The notes beneath the pieces were generated by a model, which searched no databases, was not told the origin of the DNA, and saw nothing but the letters and a program-made list of their open reading frames with translations. Below, piece by piece: positions 1-7,029 of a stretch of 64,000 nt of DNA. The stretch covers positions 248,001 through 312,000 of the forward strand of contig JAJDEN010000015.1 of the NCBI GenBank assembly GCA_029259775.1, in the 5' to 3' direction. A program made the translations under genes and the position numbers. Numbering within the stretch: position 1 is the stretch's first letter; each line of letters starts with the position of its first letter. This stretch comes from Planctomycetota bacterium (GTDB taxonomy: Bacteria; Planctomycetota; PLA2; JAEUHO01).

Positions 1-335
1 ACGGCGCCGGAGACCGCCGTGTGGAAGAAGGTCCACGCGACGAGCCCCGTGAAGACGAACACCGGGTACGCGAAGCCGCCGACGTCGATGCGCAGGAACG
101 TGTGGAAGACCAGCGTCGTCACGAGGGTCAGTGCCGCAGGTTGGAGCAGGGCCCACGCAAAGCCCAGCGCCGCCTGCCGATAGCGCACCTGCAGCTCGCG
201 CAGGGTGAAGCTCCAGAGCAGACCGCGGTGCCGCCAGAGCGCACGCAGGCGATGGGCGTCGCGGCGGCCCCCCTCGACCACGTAGCCCGACGCGCTGTCG
301 GGCGAGGCACGGTAGCCTGCTGCGCTCGCGCTCAT
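1..335 (-). CDS. Polysaccharide ABC-2 export permease, N-terminal part
   Basis: Partial gene cut by the left edge; 111 codons can be read from ATG at 335. The N-terminal segment has the layout of Wzm/TagG-type ABC-2 permeases that export undecaprenyl-linked polysaccharides: a soluble leader, a short amphipathic stretch with the family-like pattern LRELQVRYRQAALGFAWALL, then QPAALTLVTTLVFHTFL as the first membrane helix, followed by a second hydrophobic stretch. A GGGAGG ribosome site lies upstream of the ATG. It is divergent from a WecA/MraY-like transferase, which fits a glycan assembly and export locus continuing to the left. The ATPase partner is not in view. The family is recognised from the N-terminus only. 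Confidence 0.82.
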   Translation of the reverse strand, partial: MSASAAGYRASPDSASGYVVEGGRRDAHRLRALWRHRGLLWSFTLRELQVRYRQAALGFAWALLQPAALTLVTTLVFHTFLRIDVGGFAYPVFVFTGLVAWTFFHTAVSGA

Positions 336-403
336 CGCCGTGCTGTGCCTCCCGGCTCGTTTCCTAGGTGCCCGGGGGAAGAATACGGGCCCGGGGCGCT
401 TCC

Positions 404-1468
404 ATGCTTCGGATCCGTGCCTCGGAAAGGGCCGCTCTCGACGTGAACCTGCTCCTCGACCTCGCTCCGGCCCTGCTGATCGCCTGGCTTGCGGTGCCTC
501 CCCTGGCCCGGACGGCCGGGCGCCTGGGGCTGATCGACGTACCGAAGGATCGTTCGACCCACGCGACGCCGGTCCCGCGGATCGGCGGCATCGCCATCGC
601 CTTGGGGCTGGTGGGGGCGATCGGGATCTTGGCCCTGCGAGGTCATGCGGCCTTGGACGCCGGCGGCACGTGGGTGCCCTACCTCGTTCCTGCGGTGCTG
701 TACTTCGCGATCGGCTTGGCGGACGACCGGCGCGGGTTGGCCCCGGGCATGAAGTTCATCCTGCAGGGCTCGGCCGCTGCCTGCGCCGTGGCGCTCGGCT
801 TGCGCTGGGACGGCTCGCCGGTGGGGCCGTTCGTCGCCATCGAGTTCGGCGGCCTCACCCCCGTGCTCACCTGGCTGTGGTTCGTCGCCGTCGTGGTGCT
901 CGTGAACTTCGTCGACGGCATCGATCTCATCACGGCCTCTGTCGCGGTCATCGTCCTGGGTGCTGCCGCCGGCGGCGGCGCCGGCCCCGGCGACGGGATG
1001 CTCTACCTCCTCGCCGCGGCCGCGGTGGTCGGGTTCGGCTACTGGAACCTCAGGCCGGCGCGCGCGTTCCCCGGGGACGCGGCCACGCATCTGCTCGGTT
1101 TCCTGATCGCCACGGCAGCCATGAGGCTGCCCGGGGAGACGACGGCGCTGCCGTGGGCCGTCGCGTCCGCGCCGCTGCTGCCCGGCGTCATCGACGTGGC
1201 CTTGGGCCTCGCCGCCAAGCTGCGCCACGGTGTTCCCCTCTGGCGCGCGCACAGCCAGCACCTCTACCAGAGGCTGACCCGCGTCGGCTGGAGCCATGCC
1301 GGCGTCGCGCTGCGCTACGGCGTGCTCGCCGCGGCGGCGCTGCTCATGGTGACCGTGATCGGTCCGCGCTGGGGCCTGTGGGCCTGCTTGGGCCTCTCAG
1401 CGCCGATCCTCCTCTGGCATGTGGGGCTTGGCCTCTGGCGCACGCGCACGATTCCCTATCGCTTCTAG
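404..1468 (+). CDS. WecA/MraY-like undecaprenyl-phosphate sugar-1-phosphate transferase
   Basis: Integral membrane enzyme expected to move a sugar-1-phosphate from a UDP-sugar to undecaprenyl phosphate, the first step of lipid-linked glycan synthesis. With ATG at 404 the protein has 354 residues and about ten hydrophobic helices. Family landmarks are present: PKDRSTHATPVPRIGG (residues 47-62), LADDRRG (105-111) as the Asp-Asp metal site, NFVDGIDLIT (168-177), FPGDAATHLLGF (222-233, usually F-M-G-D) and HSQHLYQRL (283-291) as the cytoplasmic His motif. A GTG at 368 would add 12 residues; ATG 404 puts the first helix at the usual place. Substitutions around the DGxD and GD motifs suggest a WecA/TagO-like branch rather than MraY. 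The divergent export permease supports a surface-polysaccharide role. Confidence 0.85.
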   Translation: MLRIRASERAALDVNLLLDLAPALLIAWLAVPPLARTAGRLGLIDVPKDRSTHATPVPRIGGIAIALGLVGAIGILALRGHAALDAGGTWVPYLVPAVLYFAIGLADDRRGLAPGMKFILQGSAAACAVALGLRWDGSPVGPFVAIEFGGLTPVLTWLWFVAVVVLVNFVDGIDLITASVAVIVLGAAAGGGAGPGDGMLYLLAAAAVVGFGYWNLRPARAFPGDAATHLLGFLIATAAMRLPGETTALPWAVASAPLLPGVIDVALGLAAKLRHGVPLWRAHSQHLYQRLTRVGWSHAGVALRYGVLAAAALLMVTVIGPRWGLWACLGLSAPILLWHVGLGLWRTRTIPYRF

Positions 1469-1471
1469 ACT
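1466..1471 (+). promoter_or_regulatory. -10-like TAGACT, leaderless geometry
   Basis: TAGACT ends six bases before the ATG at 1478, so transcription would begin at the start codon. The first three bases are also the stop codon of the upstream gene. The same spacing recurs at four other genes in the window. No clear -35 box. Confidence 0.5.
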
Positions 1472-1477
1472 GGGCTC

Positions 1478-3256
1478 ATGCGTACGCACCACTGGATCGG
1501 CATCCTGGTTCTCTTGGCCGCGGCGGCCTGGTTCGCCTTCGGGCAGGAGGAGCCCTCGCCGGGCGACGTCCGCGACGGAGTTCCGGAGCCGGAGGCCGCC
1601 CCGGCGCTGGAGGCGCGCGGCGCGGTCTTGCCGAAGAAGGCGCCCAAGAAGGCTCCCCCGGCCGCGGTCGACCCGAAGGAACTCGTGGCGCGGATGCTCA
1701 GCGAGGACGCGCGTGTTCAGGCGCAGGCCTTCGCCGAGGCCCAGCGTCTCGAAAAGCTGCCGTTCGACAAGGCACTGGTGCGACGGCTCGTCGGCTGGCT
1801 GCAGGAGGAGAACCGCGTGCTCACATGGCGCGCGATGTCCGGCCTGCGCAAGGTCGGTCCGCCTGCGGCGGCGCTGCTCGCTCCGCTGCTCGCGCACGAG
1901 GATGGACGTGTGCGGCAACGCACCCTGGGCGTCCACCGCATGTGGGTGCGCGACGGCGCAAGCCACGACGTGCTCCCGCCGCTGAGGCCGTTTCTCGATG
2001 ACGATCACCCCGGCGTCCGAGAGGCCGCCATGTACATCATCGCCAACGGGATCGAGTATGACGAGGCGATCGCTGCCTGGCTGCTCGACGAGGTGCGGCC
2101 GGCCGACAACCTGCTCTACTACACCTTCGAGTCGGCGCTTGCGGGCATGGGAGGGCGCGGCATGGCGCACCTCATCGCGATGCTGGACGATCCGAAGATG
2201 ATCTACAACGGCCTGGGGGGCATCCGCACCGCGAAGCCGGCCGCGCTGAAGGCGATCTTGCCGCGTCTCGCGCCCCTGATTGCGGACGAGCGCGATGAGA
2301 ACTTGCAGGTCGCCACGCTCAAGGTGCTCCTGTTCACGCTGGAGGGAGACGTCGAGGCACTGCTGCCGGCTCTGCGGACGGCACTGCGCGGCGAGTCCTA
2401 CCCTGTTCGCACGCACGCACTGATGGTGCTGGAGCAAATGGGCGAGCGCGCGGCGCCCGCCGTACCTGAGCTCGTCCAGTTGCTGACGTCTGGCGATGCA
2501 CGCATTGTGAGCCGGGCGGCGGGGGTCTTGGGCGACGTGAAGGCCAGCCCCGACGTCGTGCTGCCAGGCCTGCGCGCTGCGCTCGGCACGGACGGGGGCC
2601 TCGCCGCGGGACGTGCCCTGGGCGCCTACGGCGCAGCCGCACTCCCGTACTTGCGCGACGCGTTCGACGAGGGCGACGACGACGAGCGCTACTTCGCGCT
2701 GGAGGGCGTCAAGCTCCTTGGGCGGGCCGCCGCGCCGCTCGCGCCGCGTGTGATCGCCTTGATCGACGATACCGATAGCGAACTGGCCGTGCAGGCGGCC
2801 CTGACCGCACCACGCCTGGGGCCCGCCGCCGATCCCGGGATTCCGGCTCTCCTCCGCCGCTTGCACGACGACACCCTCTCGCCTGCCCGCGCGGCCCAGA
2901 TCCTCATGGCCTTGGGAGCCCCGGCCGAGAAGGCACTCCTGCAGCAGTTGCGTGGGGGACACGCAGGACGCCGCGAGCGCATCCTGGCCTTGCTCGCCCA
3001 CGCGCCTGGCCGCTCCGGCTTCGCGCTCGACGACGTGGCGAAGCACATGCAGCACGACGACGCGCAGGTGCGTTTCGACGCCGTGCGTGCGGTGATCGTC
3101 TCGCTCTGGGCGGATCCGTCGAACACGGGCATCAGCGATCGTACGGATCCCAAGCTGCGGCGCCGCGTGCGGACGATCCTCGTGAAGCACGGCGAGGACA
3201 GCGATCGTGAGATCCGGCAGTGGATCGAGCGCGCGCTGTCCGTGCTCAACCGCTGA
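1478..3256 (+). CDS. Secreted HEAT-repeat protein
   Basis: 592 residues. A signal peptide (MRTHHWIGILVLLAAAAWFA) is followed by a proline/alanine-rich linker and then, from about residue 90 to the end, consecutive alpha-helical repeats of HEAT/PBS-lyase type with recurrent pieces such as VRTHALMVLEQMGERAAPAV and ARIVSRAAGVLGDVKASPDVV. Such repeats form solenoids that bind other proteins; no catalytic motif is visible. It probably acts in the periplasm. No ribosome site is seen, but a -10-like hexamer directly upstream predicts a leaderless mRNA. The 3' end overlaps the convergent transporter gene by 11 bases. The specific role is unknown. Confidence 0.85.
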   Translation: MRTHHWIGILVLLAAAAWFAFGQEEPSPGDVRDGVPEPEAAPALEARGAVLPKKAPKKAPPAAVDPKELVARMLSEDARVQAQAFAEAQRLEKLPFDKALVRRLVGWLQEENRVLTWRAMSGLRKVGPPAAALLAPLLAHEDGRVRQRTLGVHRMWVRDGASHDVLPPLRPFLDDDHPGVREAAMYIIANGIEYDEAIAAWLLDEVRPADNLLYYTFESALAGMGGRGMAHLIAMLDDPKMIYNGLGGIRTAKPAALKAILPRLAPLIADERDENLQVATLKVLLFTLEGDVEALLPALRTALRGESYPVRTHALMVLEQMGERAAPAVPELVQLLTSGDARIVSRAAGVLGDVKASPDVVLPGLRAALGTDGGLAAGRALGAYGAAALPYLRDAFDEGDDDERYFALEGVKLLGRAAAPLAPRVIALIDDTDSELAVQAALTAPRLGPAADPGIPALLRRLHDDTLSPARAAQILMALGAPAEKALLQQLRGGHAGRRERILALLAHAPGRSGFALDDVAKHMQHDDAQVRFDAVRAVIVSLWADPSNTGISDRTDPKLRRRVRTILVKHGEDSDREIRQWIERALSVLNR

Positions 3257-5072
3257 ACGGGTAGACGATTGGCAGCAGGAACGTCGCGACGATCCAGAGC
3301 ATGATCGCGAGCGGCGTGCCGACGCGCAGGTAGTCGCGCAACTTGTAGCCACCCGGGCCGTAGACGAGCAGGTTGGTCTGGTAGCCGACCGGCGTGAGGA
3401 ACGAGCACGACGCAGCCAAGGCCACAGCGAAGACGAACGGGCGGTGCGAGACGTCCGCCTTCTCCGCGGTCTCGAGCGCGATCGGCACCATGATCGCCGC
3501 GGTCCCGGCATTCGTCACGACCTCGGTGAGGATGGCCGTCGTGAGGTAGATCATCGCGAGTACGCCGTAGTGCTCCCACGACGGTCCCGCGAAGCTTTCG
3601 AGCCGGTGGCCGACGTCGAGCAAGTAGCCCGCAACGCGCGAGGCGAGGCCCGTCTCCTTGGCCGCCATGCCGACGCCCAGCATGCAGCCCAGCACGACGA
3701 GGATGCGAAGGTCGATGGACCGGTACGCGCGATTGCTCGTGAGACAGCCACCGGCGACGAGCACGATGGAGGCCACCAGGACCGCGATGAGCAGCGGGAT
3801 CACGCCGAAGGCGGAGAGTCCGAGGGCCACGGCCACGACGCCGATCGCGAACGGCGCCTTCTTCTTGCGACGGACCGGCGGGGGCGTGCCGCCCAGGAGC
3901 ACCAGGTCACGCTCGTTGCGCGCGAGACGCTCGATGTCCGGCGGCTCGCCCTGCACGAGCAGGATGTCGCCCACACGCAGCCGCAGCGAGCCCAGCTGCT
4001 CACGCACGTGCTCGCCACTGCGCATCACGGCGAGTACGACGACGCTGAAGCGATCGCGGATGCGCGCCTCGGTCACGGTCTGATGATCCAGGCGCGACTT
4101 GGGCGCCACCATCACCTCGGCCAGCGCGAGGTCGACCGCTTGCACGCGGCCGCCATCATCCGTCTCTTGCGGTCCGTGCAGCCCCGGCTGGCGCAGCAAC
4201 TTGACGATCTCCTCGGGCGAGCCCTTCACGAGGAGAATGTCGTCGACCTGCAGCGTCTCCTTGTGGAACGGCGGCCAGCGCGTTTCCTCAGCGCGCACGA
4301 GCTGAAGGAAGCGCATCTTGCGCGAGAGCTGCGGCATGTCGACGAGGCGCTTGCCGATGAGCTTTGAGTTCTCGGTCAGCACGATCTCGGTCATGTACTG
4401 CCGCGTGGTCTCGGCGCTCAGCGGCATGACGAGGCCCGTGCGGTTGGGCAGCAGCTTGTAGCCGACGAACGTGAGGTAGGCGAGACCGAGCGCGCAGAAC
4501 ACGATGCCCATCGGCAAGATCTCGAGGAACGAGAAGCCATCGTAGAAGGCGCCGCTTTGTCCGGGCACGCGCGTCTGTCGGACGATGCCATCGACCAGGA
4601 GCGTGGTCGTGGTGCCAACCAGCGTCAGGGTGCCGCCGAGGATCGAGGCGTAGGAGAGCGGCAGCAGGAGCCGCGACGGGCTGATCTTCGCGTCCTGACC
4701 TGCGGCAATGAGCAGTGGCAGCAGAAGGACGACCACACCGGTGTTGTTCATGATGCCGCTGAGGAGCATCACGACCGGCAGCAGCGCCAGCATCAGGACA
4801 CGGGGTCCCTTGGCCGCGGCGTTCTCCACGAGGGTGCCGATGCCCTGAGCGGCGCCGGTCCGCTGCATGGCCTCCGCGAGAACGAACATGCCTCCGACGA
4901 TGAGGACCGTGGTGCTCCCGAAGCCATCTACGGCCTGTTCGGGGCTGAGGACGCCGCCAAGGACCAGGATGGCGACGGCGAGGACGGCTACGACGTCCAG
5001 GGAGAGGGCCGGGAGGATCGCGCCGGCCAGCACGATCAGGATGGCGCAGAGGGTGAGGAGCTCGCCGTTCAC
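3246..5072 (-). CDS. SLC13/DASS-family transporter with two RCK_C domains
   Basis: 608-residue membrane protein of the divalent anion:sodium symporter type (dicarboxylate, citrate or sulfate uptake). Two hydrophobic blocks (about 1-200 and 415-608) flank a soluble middle with two RCK_C/TrkA_C-like domains, each ending in a short VDDILLVKGSPEE-type strand (about residues 285 and 390). The first block has GFGSTTVLIVGGMFVLAEAM and LSGIMNNTGVVVLLLP; the second repeats this as TEVVTNAGTAAIMVPIAL, the inverted-repeat architecture with an N-T hairpin expected for the family. The substrate cannot be told from sequence. Start is GTG at 5072, with a TAGCTT hexamer six bases upstream, so the mRNA may be leaderless. 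Convergent with the HEAT gene. Confidence 0.88.
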   Translation of the reverse strand: MNGELLTLCAILIVLAGAILPALSLDVVAVLAVAILVLGGVLSPEQAVDGFGSTTVLIVGGMFVLAEAMQRTGAAQGIGTLVENAAAKGPRVLMLALLPVVMLLSGIMNNTGVVVLLLPLLIAAGQDAKISPSRLLLPLSYASILGGTLTLVGTTTTLLVDGIVRQTRVPGQSGAFYDGFSFLEILPMGIVFCALGLAYLTFVGYKLLPNRTGLVMPLSAETTRQYMTEIVLTENSKLIGKRLVDMPQLSRKMRFLQLVRAEETRWPPFHKETLQVDDILLVKGSPEEIVKLLRQPGLHGPQETDDGGRVQAVDLALAEVMVAPKSRLDHQTVTEARIRDRFSVVVLAVMRSGEHVREQLGSLRLRVGDILLVQGEPPDIERLARNERDLVLLGGTPPPVRRKKKAPFAIGVVAVALGLSAFGVIPLLIAVLVASIVLVAGGCLTSNRAYRSIDLRILVVLGCMLGVGMAAKETGLASRVAGYLLDVGHRLESFAGPSWEHYGVLAMIYLTTAILTEVVTNAGTAAIMVPIALETAEKADVSHRPFVFAVALAASCSFLTPVGYQTNLLVYGPGGYKLRDYLRVGTPLAIMLWIVATFLLPIVYPFSG

Positions 5073-5078
5073 GCCCGC

Positions 5079-5084
5079 AAGCTA
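5079..5084 (-). promoter_or_regulatory. -10-like TAGCTT, leaderless geometry
   Basis: On the minus strand TAGCTT is followed by six bases and then the GTG start of the SLC13-type gene at 5072, the same spacing as at 1478, 10603, 22921 and 27873. Confidence 0.45.
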
Positions 5085-5171
5085 CGCAGGCGAGGCCCAT
5101 GCTGCAACGGATGCGGTTTCTCGGCTTCCCCGTAGGATCATGCGGCGCCCCAGGGGCGCACGGGAGAGAGT

Positions 5172-5612
5172 ATGCTCGTCAACTTCAGCTGGGTCCGCCC
5201 GGGCCATGTCGCCGGGATGGGCCTGCCCTACGAGAGCAGCTGGACCGCGCTTCGCGAGGAGGGCGTCGGCGCCGTCTTGACCCTCACCGAGCAGCCGCCT
5301 CCCGGAGACCCCTCGAGGGAGGGCCTTCAGGCCCTGCATGTGCCCATGATCGACTTCGGCACGCCGTCGCTGGAGGAGCTCGAGCGCTGCGTCGCGTTCA
5401 TCCGTGCGCAGAACGAGGCGGGCCACGCGGTGGCCGTCCACTGCTTCGCGGGCGTGGGCCGGACCGGCACGGTCATCGCAGCGTGGCTCACCACCACCGG
5501 CATGGAAGCCGAGGACGCGATCCTCGAGCTCCGTCGCCTGCGTCCGGGGTCCGTCGAGACCGGCGGCCAGGTGGATGCCGTGAAGGCCTACGCCGAACGG
5601 AGCCGTGCATGA
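5172..5612 (+). CDS. Dual-specificity protein phosphatase-like protein
   Basis: 146 residues, single domain of the cysteine phosphatase superfamily. The P-loop HCFAGVGRT carries the nucleophile Cys91 and Arg97; an upstream TLTEQPPP segment matches the loop where these enzymes carry substrate-recognition or general-acid residues. It resembles the small prokaryotic dual-specificity phosphatases that dephosphorylate proteins or small phosphoesters. A GGGAGAG site lies just before ATG 5172 and a TAGGAT -10-like hexamer about 25 bases upstream. The stop overlaps the dapB start as ATGA, so the two are translationally coupled. Whether that reflects shared function or only operon packing is unclear. 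Confidence 0.85.
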   Translation: MLVNFSWVRPGHVAGMGLPYESSWTALREEGVGAVLTLTEQPPPGDPSREGLQALHVPMIDFGTPSLEELERCVAFIRAQNEAGHAVAVHCFAGVGRTGTVIAAWLTTTGMEAEDAILELRRLRPGSVETGGQVDAVKAYAERSRA

Positions 5613-6340
5613 ACGACATTCGCGTTCTCTTCTCCGGGGCCAAGGGCCGCATGGGGCAAGCGCTCCTCCCTGGCCTACGCGCGGCCGAGGGCATCGACGT
5701 CGTGGCCGAGACCGACGTGGACGACGATCTGGCTGCTGCCATCCGCGACAGCCGAGCCGACGTGGTCGTGGACTTCACGGCCCCGGCAGCCGCCATGCCG
5801 AATGCGCGCGCGATCCTCGCCGCCGGCGCCGCGGGCGTCATCGGGACGACGGGCTTCAGCGCGGCGGACCTCGACGCCCTCGAGGCCCAGGCGACCGCGG
5901 CCGGCCGCGGGCTGCTCATCGCGCCGAACTTCTCGCTGGGTATGATCCTGCTCCAGCGCTTCGCCGAAGAAGCCGTCAAGCACTTCCCGCGCGTCGAGAT
6001 CGTCGAGACCCACCACGAGGGCAAGCTCGACGCACCGTCGGGTACCGCCGTGCGTACGGCCGAGCGCCTCGCGGCCGCCGGCGCCGCGACGGGGCCCGCG
6101 TCGAGCGACGTCGCGCGCGGCAGCGATGTCGACGGCGTACGTGTGCACAGCCGTCGTCTGCCTGGGATCCAGGCCCAGCAGGACGTCGTCTTCGCTGCCG
6201 ATGCCGAGACGCTCACGCTCTCGCATCACGCCCTGGCCCGCGATTGCTATCTTGCCGGCGTCATCGCCGCCGTTCGCGGGATGCCCGGTCGCGTCGGGCT
6301 CCTGCGGGGGCTGGAACCGATCCTGTTCGAGTCCGCGTGA
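5609..6340 (+). CDS. dapB: 4-hydroxy-tetrahydrodipicolinate reductase
   Basis: 243 residues, normal length for DapB, the NAD(P)H-dependent second step of the diaminopimelate/lysine pathway in the cytoplasm. Dinucleotide-binding GAKGRMG (10-16) opens a Rossmann fold; GTTGF (79-83) and APNFS (105-109) are family motifs; the catalytic ETHHEGKLDAPSGTA block (133-147) has His135, His136 and Lys139. The ATG at 5609 overlaps the stop of the upstream phosphatase by four bases. A frame open further upstream is an artefact of GC content. Eight bases separate it from the next gene, so co-transcription is likely. Confidence 0.95.
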   Translation: MNDIRVLFSGAKGRMGQALLPGLRAAEGIDVVAETDVDDDLAAAIRDSRADVVVDFTAPAAAMPNARAILAAGAAGVIGTTGFSAADLDALEAQATAAGRGLLIAPNFSLGMILLQRFAEEAVKHFPRVEIVETHHEGKLDAPSGTAVRTAERLAAAGAATGPASSDVARGSDVDGVRVHSRRLPGIQAQQDVVFAADAETLTLSHHALARDCYLAGVIAAVRGMPGRVGLLRGLEPILFESA

Positions 6341-6347
6341 GATAAGC

Positions 6348-6971
6348 ATGAGCCAGCCCGATCGCCATCTCCCCGACGCTCTGCGCCTCGTCTACATCGT
6401 GGACCGGGAAGCAGCGCGCGATTGGCAGCGACTGGACGCCGTCCTCGACGCGGGTGCGTCGTGCGTATGGTTGCGGTCGCCCACGTCCACGGGGGCGGAG
6501 CTCTACCGCTCCGCGCGTGACCTGGTCTGGCGTGCGCACGAGCGCGGCGCCTCCGTGGTCATCGGAGACCGGGCCGACGTCGCTCTCGCCGCCGGTGCGG
6601 ACGGCGTGCAACTGGGCTTCCGCTCACCGCCCGCCCGCAAGGTCCGTCCGTGGTTCTCGGGCTGGCTGGGCGTGAGTTGCCACTCCGAGGCGGAACTGGT
6701 GAAGGCCGCGCGTGCCGAGGCGGATTACGTCGTGCTCTCGCCCCTGTTCGGTGTGCCCGCCAAGGGGGGACCGATCGGAACTGCGCTGTTCGAGCGCCTG
6801 GCGGCCACGGTGGACCTGCCTGTGGTGGCGCTGGGCGGGATCGATGCCACGAACGCGGCCCAGGCCCTCGAGGCCGGGGCCTGTGGCGTGGCCGTGATCC
6901 GGGCGCTCCGGGACACCGCGGAGCCTGCCGCTGCAGCTCGCATGCTCTGCGGCTCCGTGACGCCGAGGTGA
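6348..6971 (+). CDS. Thiamine-phosphate synthase/TenI-superfamily protein
   Basis: 207-residue TIM-barrel protein of the ThiE/TenI superfamily. Recognisable segments: GDRADVALAAGADGVQLG followed by FRS (73-93), GVSCHS (108-113), SPLFGVPAKGG (131-141) and the phosphate-binding ALGGID (161-166). Two things depart from ThiE: the substrate-binding QLREK strand reads WLRSP (41-45), and GVQLGFRS is closer to the GVQLGYRS pattern of TenI thiazole tautomerase. TenI's catalytic His position before the F of the next loop is not conserved either (LSPLF). ThiL is encoded nearby, supporting a thiamine link, but the exact reaction is uncertain. ATG 6348 lies eight bases after dapB. Confidence 0.78.
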   Translation: MSQPDRHLPDALRLVYIVDREAARDWQRLDAVLDAGASCVWLRSPTSTGAELYRSARDLVWRAHERGASVVIGDRADVALAAGADGVQLGFRSPPARKVRPWFSGWLGVSCHSEAELVKAARAEADYVVLSPLFGVPAKGGPIGTALFERLAATVDLPVVALGGIDATNAAQALEAGACGVAVIRALRDTAEPAAAARMLCGSVTPR

Positions 6972-6980
6972 ACGCCGCGT

Positions 6981-7015
6981 GAGACCCTGAGAGGGTCTCG
7001 GATCGCTGATCCGAG
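6981..7015 (+). terminator. Two overlapping hairpins after the ThiE/TenI-like gene
   Basis: GAGACCCT/AGGGTCTC (6981-6999, 3-base loop) and CTCGGATC/GATCCGAG (6997-7015, 3-base loop) are perfect 8-bp stems that share three bases, so only one can form completely. There is no T-run, so this could be a Rho-independent-like pause, an RNA stability element or an attenuator in the gap before the HEAT lipoprotein gene. Confidence 0.4.
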
Positions 7016-7029
7016 GCCGTTCTTGGGCG

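Noticed and set aside
5099-5608. A DapB protein with a 170-residue N-terminal extension
   Set aside because: The extension overlaps the phosphatase gene in another frame and looks non-native; ATG 5609 starts exactly at the DapB Rossmann fold.
6972-7029. TPP riboswitch in the thiamine-linked gap
   Set aside because: The gap is too short and lacks the CUGAGA and ACCUGA-type conserved segments in the right order.
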